Part shown: positions 1-5,315 of the stretch, in pieces
Numbering within the stretch: position 1 is the stretch's first letter
Layout of the letters: every line of letters begins with the position of its first letter
Source of the DNA: Flavobacterium sp.
GTDB lineage: Bacteria; Bacteroidota; Bacteroidia; Flavobacteriales; Flavobacteriaceae
NCBI GenBank assembly: GCA_005792865.1
Contig: SXQR01000259.1
Span: 1 to 5,315, forward strand
Reading direction: 5' to 3'
Length of the DNA stretch: 5,315 nt
Notes under the pieces: generated by a model
What the model saw: only the letters and a program-made list of their open reading frames with translations
What the model was told of the DNA's origin: nothing
Database searches by the model: none
Position numbers and translations under genes: made by a program

Positions 1-287
1 ATGTGCCCGCCAAGCGAGTTCCCCAACAGGATCACGCGGTCGAGGCCCTTATAGGTGATAAAGTCCTTGACGTATCGGGCAAAAGCCTTCACATTGGTCT
101 TCAATATGTTCTGCGTATAGATGGGAAGTTCGGGAATGATGACCCTGTACCCTTTTTCGGGAAAGAAGTTTGCGACGCCGTCAAAATTGCTCAATCCGCC
201 CATCAGGCCGTGGAGCACCACGATCGGCGTGCCTTCGCCTGCCTCAAAATACTTGTATTTACCTTCTTTCTTAAGGTCTTTATCCAT
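1..287 (-). CDS. Alpha/beta hydrolase, N-terminal part (cut by left edge)
   Basis: Reading the minus strand from ATG at 287-285 gives 95 codons without a stop before the window ends. The start is fixed by an in-frame TAA 18 bases upstream (minus strand, 308-306) with no other start between. Two alpha/beta-hydrolase landmarks are visible. HGLMGG (residues 26-31) follows the first hydrophobic strand PIVVL and supplies the oxyanion-hole region. GNSLGGH (89-95) is the nucleophile elbow GxSxG, with Ser91 the probable catalytic serine. The catalytic acid and histidine lie outside the window. There is no signal peptide, so a cytoplasmic enzyme is likely. The substrate cannot be told from this part; esterase, lipase or acyl-transfer activity are all possible. 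From memory of the group, a hydrolase of this kind is a common neighbour of mraZ in Flavobacteria. It is divergent from the dcw operon, so it is probably separately transcribed. Confidence 0.9.
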   Translation of the reverse strand, partial: MDKDLKKEGKYKYFEAGEGTPIVVLHGLMGGLSNFDGVANFFPEKGYRVIIPELPIYTQNILKTNVKAFARYVKDFITYKGLDRVILLGNSLGGH

Positions 288-312
288 CTGGAAACGCGCT
301 TTCAGTTAGCGG

Positions 313-320
313 CAAATATA
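313..320 (-). promoter_or_regulatory. Candidate -7 promoter element for the hydrolase gene
   Basis: The minus strand reads TATATTTG, a full match to the Bacteroidetes -7 consensus TAnnTTTG. It lies 25 bases upstream of the hydrolase ATG, which would give a 5' leader of roughly 20 bases. I see no TTG at the usual -33 distance, so only the -7 half is supported. The motif is short and the region is AT-rich, so a chance match is possible. Confidence 0.45.
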
Positions 321-380
321 TGATTTTCTACCACAAGGGCGCTACCGGGCCCAACTCACCTTGCCCGATGTTTTCAACAG

Positions 381-394
381 TCGTGGCACCACGA
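381..394. repeat. Short inverted repeat in the divergent intergenic region
   Basis: TCGTGG and CCACGA form 6-bp perfect inverted arms around a 2-base centre (CA). The spacing is too tight for an RNA hairpin and no U-tract follows, so it is not a terminator. It could be the site of a dimeric DNA-binding protein acting on either divergent promoter. The left arm also contains GTGG, the core of the repeats found at 425-471. The function is unknown and chance is not excluded. Confidence 0.3.
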
Positions 395-424
395 GCGCTT
401 TCATGGTTAATTATTGACGCTGAG

Positions 425-471
425 GTGGTAAAACTTATCAACAAAGTGGTAGATTGTGGTAAAATGTGGTA
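425..471 (+). promoter_or_regulatory. Probable MraZ operator: four GTGGTA direct repeats
   Basis: GTGGTA occurs four times in the same orientation, at 425-430, 446-451, 456-461 and 466-471. The last three are exactly 10 bp apart, one helical turn, and the first is 21 bp (two turns) upstream. MraZ proteins are known to bind tandem short GTG/TGGG-type boxes repeated every 10 bp in front of mraZ (TGGGN repeats in Escherichia coli, AAAGTG-type repeats in Mollicutes). Here the 10-bp unit is roughly AxxGTGGTAA. The array lies directly upstream of the candidate -7 element at 482-489, about -70 to -22 relative to the expected transcript start. Occupancy would block RNA polymerase, which fits autorepression of the dcw operon. 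The repeats are seen directly; assigning them to MraZ is inference from position and spacing. Confidence 0.8.
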
Positions 472-481
472 ATTTGTTTTA

Positions 482-489
482 TATTTTTG
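482..489 (+). promoter_or_regulatory. Candidate -7 promoter element of the mraZ (dcw) operon
   Basis: TATTTTTG matches the Bacteroidetes -7 consensus TAnnTTTG. Transcription would start near 493-496, leaving a leader of only about 12-15 bases before the TTG start of mraZ at 508. A TTG lies at 454-456, but its 25-base spacing is longer than usual for a -33 box, so the upstream half is weak. That half falls inside the GTGGTA array, as expected for a repressed promoter. Confidence 0.55.
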
Positions 490-507
490 CCCGTAACACA
501 AGGCAGA

Positions 508-981
508 TTGGAATCAATAATCGGGACATATGAGTGCAAGGTCGACGCCAAGGGGCGCCTGATGATCCCTGCGCCGCTCAAGAAGCAGGTGTCTGCCTCG
601 TTGGCCGATGGCTTTGTCCTGAAGCGTTCGGTGTTCCAGCCGTGCCTTGAATTGTATCCGATGAAGGAATGGAACCTGATGATGCAAAAGATCAACGGGC
701 TCAACCGCTTCGTCAAGAAAAACAACGACTTCATCCGACGCTTTACCGCCGGCGTGAAAGTTGTCGAGATCGATGCCCTCGGGCGCCTCCTGATCCCGAA
801 AGACCTTACAAACTTTGCCTCTATCTCAAAGGATGTCGTGCTTTCATCGGCCGTGAACATCATCGAGATATGGGACAAGGACAATTATGAAAAAGCGATC
901 GATGATTCGGTTGTCGATTTTGCCGACTTGGCTGAAGATGTGATGGGACAGGTAAATGACGGCGACAATGGAATATCATAA
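508..981 (+). CDS. mraZ: Transcriptional regulator MraZ (TTG start)
   Basis: This is a 157-residue cytoplasmic, nucleoid-associated DNA-binding protein that controls the dcw operon and, in known cases, represses its own promoter. It has the double SpoVT-AbrB fold. The two copies carry the signature DxxGR, as DAKGR (residues 13-17) and DALGR (89-93), each followed by a (L/M)IP turn (19-21 and 95-97). There is no ATG at the 5' end. TTG at 508 gives the N-terminus MESIIGTYECK expected for the family, with AAGG at 500-503 as a close ribosome binding site. A longer frame from GTG at 466 would add 14 non-conserved residues, begin inside the operator and start upstream of the probable transcript start. 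The acidic C-terminal tail (from about 131) is typical of Flavobacterium MraZ. The last 26 bases overlap rsmH. Confidence 0.95.
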   Translation: MESIIGTYECKVDAKGRLMIPAPLKKQVSASLADGFVLKRSVFQPCLELYPMKEWNLMMQKINGLNRFVKKNNDFIRRFTAGVKVVEIDALGRLLIPKDLTNFASISKDVVLSSAVNIIEIWDKDNYEKAIDDSVVDFADLAEDVMGQVNDGDNGIS

Positions 982-1864
982 CCCCGTAATGCTTCTCGAA
1001 ACCGTGGACGGGCTCAACATTGACCCGGCCGGGACCTATGTCGACGTGACTTTTGGCGGCGGCGGGCACTCGCGTGAGATACTGCGCAGGCTCGGTCCGG
1101 AGGGAAAGCTCTTTGCCTTTGACCAGGATGAGGACGCGCAGGCCAATGCCATCGACGATTCACGGTTCACGCTGATCCCCGAAAATTTCAGGTTCCTCAA
1201 GCGGTTCCTGCGGTTCCATAACGTACGCCAGGTAGACGGCATCCTCGCCGACCTCGGCGTGTCCTCGCACCAGTTCGACGTGGCCGAACGCGGTTTCTCG
1301 ACCAGGTTCGACGGGGCGCTGGACATGCGCATGAGCAAGAAGAACAAGCTCGACGCCTACCGCGTGGTCAATGAATATGATGAGGCCCACCTCCGCCGTA
1401 TTTTCAACGACTATGGCGAACTCCGCAATGCGCCCGTCATCGCCCGCGTCATCGTGGAAGCGCGCACACAGGTGCCCATCCGCAATACAGAGCAATTGAA
1501 GAGCGTGGTCTCGCGGCTTTTCCCCGCACACAAGGGGAATAAGTTCATGGCGATGATCTACCAGGCAATCCGCATCGAGGTCAACCAGGAAATGGAGGCG
1601 CTCATGGAATTCCTTGAGCAGTCATTGGAAATCCTCAAGCCGGGCGGGAGGCTTTCGGTCCTGAGCTACCATTCGCTCGAGGACAGGCTTGTCAAAAGGT
1701 TCATGAAAAACGGCATGTTCGAGGGCGAGCCGGAACGCGACATGTTTGGCAATTTTTCGGTGCCGTTCAGGCTCGTGGGAAAGATGGCCGTTCCCTCGGA
1801 TGAAGAAATCAACACAAACAGCAGGGCCCGCAGCGCCAAACTGCGCGTCGCAGAAAAGATATGA
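956..1864 (+). CDS. rsmH: 16S rRNA (cytosine-1402-N4)-methyltransferase RsmH (MraW)
   Basis: RsmH uses S-adenosylmethionine to methylate N4 of C1402 in the 16S rRNA P-site, tuning start-codon choice and fidelity. The 302 residues match the usual length of about 300-315. Visible motifs are YHNPVMLLETVDGL (7-20), the SAM-binding loop DVTFGGGGHSR (30-40), the acidic loop FDQDEDA (55-61), GILADLGVSSHQFD (95-108), GFSTRFDGALDMRM (113-126, the GFS...LDMRM family signature), QAIRIEVNQE (203-212), LSYHSLEDRLVK (236-247) and the terminal RARSAKLR (290-297). ATG at 956 has GGGA at 945-948 as a fitting ribosome binding site. ATG at 968 (residue 5) is an alternative that keeps all motifs. It overlaps mraZ by 26 bases upstream and the ftsL-like gene by ATGA downstream, which suggests translational coupling. 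Confidence 0.97.
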   Translation: MTATMEYHNPVMLLETVDGLNIDPAGTYVDVTFGGGGHSREILRRLGPEGKLFAFDQDEDAQANAIDDSRFTLIPENFRFLKRFLRFHNVRQVDGILADLGVSSHQFDVAERGFSTRFDGALDMRMSKKNKLDAYRVVNEYDEAHLRRIFNDYGELRNAPVIARVIVEARTQVPIRNTEQLKSVVSRLFPAHKGNKFMAMIYQAIRIEVNQEMEALMEFLEQSLEILKPGGRLSVLSYHSLEDRLVKRFMKNGMFEGEPERDMFGNFSVPFRLVGKMAVPSDEEINTNSRARSAKLRVAEKI

Positions 1865-2208
1865 AGCAGGGCGTTTACGGCATATTGAAGGCAAGATTCC
1901 TGATCAACGAGGACGCGATGAAGAATTGGCGCTTCATCGTCTTTTTGATCCTCCTGGCCATTATCATGATCGCGAACACCAACAGCTATGAGCGCAAGAC
2001 ATTCCGGATACTTGCGCTGCAAAACGAGGTAAAGGAGCTTCGGTCGGAGTTTGTGGACCGCCGGTCGGAACTCATGAAGCTCAAGATGGAATCAACGGTA
2101 TCGGCCAAGATGGAGGCCAAACAGATCTATCCCTCATCGGTACCGCCCAAAAAAATCATGGTCAGGTCCAACCGCCAACCCGGCTTTTTTGAAAGGCTAT
2201 GGAAATAG
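1861..2208 (+). CDS. ftsL: FtsL-like bitopic cell-division protein (Bacteroidetes FtsL_2 type)
   Basis: This is a 115-residue protein with one membrane span, WRFIVFLILLAIIMIA (23-38), after a short positively charged cytoplasmic N-terminus. An extracytoplasmic helix follows at about 48-77 (LALQNEVKELRSEF... and ELMKLKM), rich in charged and leucine residues and likely a coiled coil. This layout and the place between rsmH and ftsI are those of FtsL, which forms a complex with FtsB and FtsQ and activates FtsWI at the septum. The sequence is not recognisably like proteobacterial FtsL; it belongs to the Bacteroidetes family often called FtsL_2, from memory sometimes mislabelled S-adenosyl-methyltransferase because of its neighbour. 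No methyltransferase motif is present. The C-terminus is basic and proline-containing (PPKK, RQPGFF). ATG at 1861 overlaps the rsmH stop as ATGA; an internal ATG at 1918 would lose the N-terminal segment, which looks conserved in the group. Confidence 0.87.
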   Translation: MKQGVYGILKARFLINEDAMKNWRFIVFLILLAIIMIANTNSYERKTFRILALQNEVKELRSEFVDRRSELMKLKMESTVSAKMEAKQIYPSSVPPKKIMVRSNRQPGFFERLWK

Positions 2209-4199
2209 ACAAGCACATCACCTACAGGATTTACCTGGTCGCGTTCCTGATGTTCCTCGGGGCAGTGGGCATTACGATCAAACTGACCAACATCCAATGG
2301 GTGCAGGGCGACCACTACCGCAAACTCGCCAAGGAGCGGTCGGTGCGCAATTTTGTCATTCCCGCCAATAAGGGCAACATTTATTCGGCAGACGGAAGCC
2401 TCCTCGCCACGTCGATTCCCAATTACAACGTCAGGTTTGACGCCGTCGCGCCCAAGCAGCAGGATTTTGCCAAATATGTGGGGCCGCTGGCCGATTCGCT
2501 CTCAAAAATGACCGGCAAGCCCTCAGGCCAGTACGAGGCCACGCTCAAAAAGGCGCGCGCCAACAAGAACCGGTTTTTGCTCGTGGCCCGGAACCTTTCA
2601 TACACGCAGTACATGCGCATGAAGACCTTCCCGCTTTTCTCGCTGGGTGCCTACAAAGGCGGCATGATCACGGAGCAGCGCACGGTGCGCGAACATCCCA
2701 TTGGTAAGATCGCCGAACGCACCATCGGTTACGAGCGCATCACCCCGCAGGGCCATCCGGACGGCAAGGGCATCGAATGGGCCTACCGCCAGTACCTCAA
2801 TGGCAAGGACGGAAAGATCATGAAGCAAAAGATCGCAAAAGGCCAGTGGAAGCCCATCCGCGACCAGAATGAAGTGGAACCCCAGGACGGATACGACATC
2901 ATTTCCACGATAGATGTCTATGTCCAGGACATCGCACATCACGCCCTGCTCAAACAACTTGAACTCTACGAGGCCGACCACGGCTGCGTCGTCGTGATGG
3001 AAACAAAAACGGGTAAAGTCAGGGCGATCTCGAACCTCGGGCGCGCGCAGGACGGCTCCTACTATGAGACCACCAACTACGCCATCGCCGAGTCGCACGA
3101 GCCCGGATCTACCTACAAGCTCGCCGACATGATCGCATTGCTGGAGGACAAGAAAGTTGATACCTCCGCCATTTTTGACAGCCGCGGCGGGGTCGTGACC
3201 TACAGCGGCAAGAAGGTCCGCGATTCGCATGAAGGCGGCTACGGTAAAATTTCGCTTGCGCGCGGTTTCGAGGTATCGTCGAATACCGTGCTGGTGCAGG
3301 CCGTGCATGAAAATTACAGGAGCGAACCGGCAGAATTCATCGCGCACCTGGACAAATTCGGGTTGACAAAGCCGCTGGGGCTGCCGTTCAAGGGCGAAGG
3401 CAAACCGTACGTGCCCAGGCCGGGCGACAGGCACTGGAGCGCGATCTCGCTTCCCTGGATGGCCTTCGGGTATGGGGTTTCGCTCACGCCGTTGCAAACG
3501 CTGGCGTTCTACAATGCCGTTGCAAACGACGGCGAATTGGTCCGTCCGCTTTTTGTCTCGGAAATCCGCGAATGGAACCACACGATCAAGAAATTCGACA
3601 AGCAGGTGATCACGCCCAAAATATGTTCAGATGAAACCCTTGCCAAGGTGCGGGCCGTGCTCGCCAACGTGGTCAAGCGCGGGACGGGCGCGAAATTGTA
3701 CACCAAGGACTTCCCGATGGCGGGCAAGACGGGTACCGCACAGGCGAATTACGGGACCAAGGGCGGCACCGAAAAACATTACATCTCGTCCTTCGTGGGC
3801 TATTTTCCCGCCGATAAGCCGCAGTATTCCTGCATCGTCGTGGTGCACGAGCCCAATACGTCCAAGAACAATTATTACGGCGCCGATGTGGCCGGGCCCG
3901 TTTTCAAGAGGATCGCACAAAAGATCTTCACCGATGCGCCTTCCACCAACGAGGTCCGGAACCTGAACCGCAAGGACCCGAAACTCGAGCAGGATTTTGC
4001 CCGCTATTTTGCCGTGGCCGAGAAGAAGCACAACGTGGTTCCGAATCTTGTGGGCATGCCTGGCATGGACGCGGTCGCGCTGCTGGAAAACCTGGGCCTA
4101 AAGGTCAAGGCGAACGGGATCGGCAAGGTGCGCAAACAATCCCTCAGGCCGGGCGAAGCGCTCCGGAAAGGCAACCTAATCATCATCGAATTATCGTGA
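2199..4199 (+). CDS. ftsI: Septal peptidoglycan transpeptidase, class B PBP with PASTA domain (FtsI/SpoVD type)
   Basis: This is a D,D-transpeptidase (PBP3 role) that cross-links septal peptidoglycan in the periplasm, working with FtsW. The 666 residues comprise a short cytoplasmic tail and a signal-anchor membrane helix (about 9-30). The PBP dimer/pedestal domain follows (about 55-220), with ANKGNIYSADGSLLA (56-70) as the class B motif 1 region. The penicillin-binding transpeptidase domain (about 235-580) has SxxK as STYK (304-307, Ser304 the acylated nucleophile), SxN as SSN (360-362) and KTGT (510-513). A single PASTA domain closes the protein (about 611-666, starting NVVPNLVGM). All three active-site motifs are intact. 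Motif 1 has KG where many class B PBPs have RG. ATG at 2199 has GAAAGG just upstream and overlaps the end of the ftsL-like gene by 10 bases; the stop overlaps the murE GTG. An elongation PBP2 is unlikely given the dcw context and PASTA domain. Confidence 0.96.
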   Translation: MEIDKHITYRIYLVAFLMFLGAVGITIKLTNIQWVQGDHYRKLAKERSVRNFVIPANKGNIYSADGSLLATSIPNYNVRFDAVAPKQQDFAKYVGPLADSLSKMTGKPSGQYEATLKKARANKNRFLLVARNLSYTQYMRMKTFPLFSLGAYKGGMITEQRTVREHPIGKIAERTIGYERITPQGHPDGKGIEWAYRQYLNGKDGKIMKQKIAKGQWKPIRDQNEVEPQDGYDIISTIDVYVQDIAHHALLKQLELYEADHGCVVVMETKTGKVRAISNLGRAQDGSYYETTNYAIAESHEPGSTYKLADMIALLEDKKVDTSAIFDSRGGVVTYSGKKVRDSHEGGYGKISLARGFEVSSNTVLVQAVHENYRSEPAEFIAHLDKFGLTKPLGLPFKGEGKPYVPRPGDRHWSAISLPWMAFGYGVSLTPLQTLAFYNAVANDGELVRPLFVSEIREWNHTIKKFDKQVITPKICSDETLAKVRAVLANVVKRGTGAKLYTKDFPMAGKTGTAQANYGTKGGTEKHYISSFVGYFPADKPQYSCIVVVHEPNTSKNNYYGADVAGPVFKRIAQKIFTDAPSTNEVRNLNRKDPKLEQDFARYFAVAEKKHNVVPNLVGMPGMDAVALLENLGLKVKANGIGKVRKQSLRPGEALRKGNLIIIELS

Positions 4200-5315
4200 G
4201 CGCACTCAAGGACATATTGTATAAAGTATCCATCGAGGCCGTAAAGGGCAATACCGATGCGGAAATCAATGGCATCGCATTCGACTCAAGGGCGGTGGAA
4301 CCCGGATCGGCTTTTGTCGCCGTCCGCGGTACGCTCTCCGACGGCCACCAGTATATCACGACAGCCATCGGGAAGGGCGCGCGTGCGGTCATTTGCGATA
4401 CGCTTCCCGACGACATCGCTGCCGGCGTGACATACGTACAGGTTCGGGATACGGCATCGGCGCTGGCGCTTATGGCCGCCAATTTTTACGGAAATCCGTC
4501 GCACAACCTGAAACTCATCGGCATCACGGGCACCAACGGGAAGACCACCGTCGCCTCGCTGCTTTACCAGTTATTTACGAAGGCCGGATACAAGACCGGT
4601 CTGCTTTCGACCGTACGGATCATGGTGGGCGAGACCGAGTACAAGGCCACCCACACCACGCCCGATCCCGTGACCATCAACCGACACCTCGCGATGATGA
4701 ACGAGGCCGGCGTGGAATATTGCTTCATGGAGGTTTCCTCGCACGGCATCCACCAAAAGAGGACCGAGGGGCTGCAGTTTGCCGGGGGCGTTTTCACGAA
4801 CCTTTCGCACGACCATTTGGATTACCACGCCAATTTTGCCGAATACCGCGACGTCAAGAAAAGTTTTTTTGACCATTTGCCGCAATCGGCGTTCGCGCTT
4901 TCAAACGTGGACGACAAGAACGGCATGGTCATGCTGCAGAATACCCGCGCCCGAAAACTCACTTACGCCCTTAAGACTTATGCCGAGTACAAGGCGCAGA
5001 TACTGGAAAGCCAGTTGGGCGGGCTGTTGCTCAAGATCAACGAGAACGAGGTTTGGGTGAAACTCATCGGGACGTTCAATGCCTATAACATGCTCGCGAT
5101 ATATGGGACGGCGGTAGAACTTGGCCTGGAGCCGATAGAAGTGCTCAGGCTGCTGTCGGAACTGGAGAGCGTCTCCGGAAGGTTCCAGTTCATTGTTTCG
5201 GAAGGTCGCGTGACCGCCATCGTGGACTATGCGCACACGCCGGATGCCCTGGACAACGTGCTCAAGACCATTAACGACATACGGACGCGCAACGAGCAGC
5301 TCATCACCGTGGTGG
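4196..5315 (+). CDS. murE: UDP-MurNAc-tripeptide synthetase MurE (3' end cut by window edge)
   Basis: MurE is a cytoplasmic ATP-dependent ligase that adds the third amino acid, usually meso-diaminopimelate in Bacteroidetes, to UDP-MurNAc-L-Ala-D-Glu. The window holds 373 codons of an expected roughly 485-490. The N-terminal uridine-binding domain has FDSRAV (29-34) and FVAVRG (40-45). The central ATPase domain has the P-loop GITGTNGKTT (109-118), THTTPDP (152-158), EVSSHG (179-184), NLSHDHLDYH (202-211) and Lys221 in YRDVKK, aligning with the carbamylated lysine. GTFNAYNMLA (292-301) links to the C-terminal domain, which starts with SGRF (327-330) and DYAHTPDAL (344-352). The DNPR-type motif that decides DAP versus lysine lies beyond the edge. 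The GTG start overlaps the ftsI TGA (GTGA). No good Shine-Dalgarno is seen, so reinitiation after ftsI is likely. LKDILYKV close to the N-terminus fits the Bacteroidetes family, supporting this start. Confidence 0.96.
   Translation, partial: MSALKDILYKVSIEAVKGNTDAEINGIAFDSRAVEPGSAFVAVRGTLSDGHQYITTAIGKGARAVICDTLPDDIAAGVTYVQVRDTASALALMAANFYGNPSHNLKLIGITGTNGKTTVASLLYQLFTKAGYKTGLLSTVRIMVGETEYKATHTTPDPVTINRHLAMMNEAGVEYCFMEVSSHGIHQKRTEGLQFAGGVFTNLSHDHLDYHANFAEYRDVKKSFFDHLPQSAFALSNVDDKNGMVMLQNTRARKLTYALKTYAEYKAQILESQLGGLLLKINENEVWVKLIGTFNAYNMLAIYGTAVELGLEPIEVLRLLSELESVSGRFQFIVSEGRVTAIVDYAHTPDALDNVLKTINDIRTRNEQLITVV

Noticed and set aside
3..323. 106-codon plus-strand frame at the left edge
   Set aside because: It lies opposite the hydrolase, whose HGLMGG and GNSLGGH motifs show that the minus strand is the coding one.
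346..367. CGGGC / GCCCG arms as a possible terminator or hairpin
   Set aside because: Only 5 paired bases with a 12-base loop and no U-tract. It lies between two divergent genes, where no terminator is needed.
414..441. Sigma70-like promoter: TTGACG at 414-419 followed by TATCAA at 436-441
   Set aside because: The -10 is poor, and Bacteroidetes primary sigma factor uses TAnnTTTG rather than this pattern. The 482-489 element fits better.
438..884. 148-codon minus-strand frame over the mraZ region
   Set aside because: It is antisense to a clear MraZ and would run through the operator and promoter; no family resemblance.
2598..3581. 327-codon open frame on the minus strand, inside ftsI
   Set aside because: It is the antisense shadow of a GC-biased gene. 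The plus strand carries an intact PBP with all active-site motifs, and the antisense product shows no recognisable domain.
4393..4872. 159-codon plus-strand frame in another phase of murE
   Set aside because: The murE frame is continuous from GTG 4196 to the edge with all ligase motifs, so this is a shadow. No frameshift in murE is needed.

Overview
The window is the 5' part of a division and cell wall (dcw) gene cluster from a member of the Bacteroidetes, most likely class Flavobacteriia. The evidence is the family type of each protein: a MraZ that reads like the Flavobacterium form, a Bacteroidetes-type FtsL-like protein, and a class B PBP with a single C-terminal PASTA domain. The order mraZ-rsmH-ftsL-ftsI-murE and two candidate promoter elements of the Bacteroidetes type (TAnnTTTG) agree with this. 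Codons strongly prefer G or C in the third position, so the source is probably a GC-rich lineage rather than a typical AT-rich Flavobacterium. No rRNA, tRNA, mobile element, CRISPR array or terminator was found.

Layout. Positions 1-287 (minus strand) hold the N-terminal 95 codons of an alpha/beta hydrolase that runs off the left edge. Positions 288-507 form a divergent intergenic control region. It contains a candidate hydrolase promoter, a short inverted repeat, and an AT-rich stretch with four GTGGTA direct repeats. Three of these are spaced exactly 10 bp apart and look like the MraZ operator. A TATTTTTG promoter element follows. From 508 to the right edge there are five plus-strand genes: mraZ, rsmH, ftsL-like, ftsI (PBP with PASTA) and murE (cut by the right edge after 373 codons). 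Each gene overlaps the next by 4 to 26 bases, so they are very likely one translationally coupled operon.

How they work together. MraZ probably represses the operon through the GTGGTA boxes. RsmH methylates 16S rRNA at the decoding site. The FtsL-like protein is a bitopic divisome protein, and FtsI is the septal peptidoglycan transpeptidase. MurE adds the third amino acid to the cytoplasmic peptidoglycan precursor. The operon therefore couples precursor synthesis to septum building.

Overall this is a conserved housekeeping region and I see no new system in it. The most informative signal is the phased MraZ operator together with the TTG start of mraZ, because a naive gene call would start mraZ inside its own operator.
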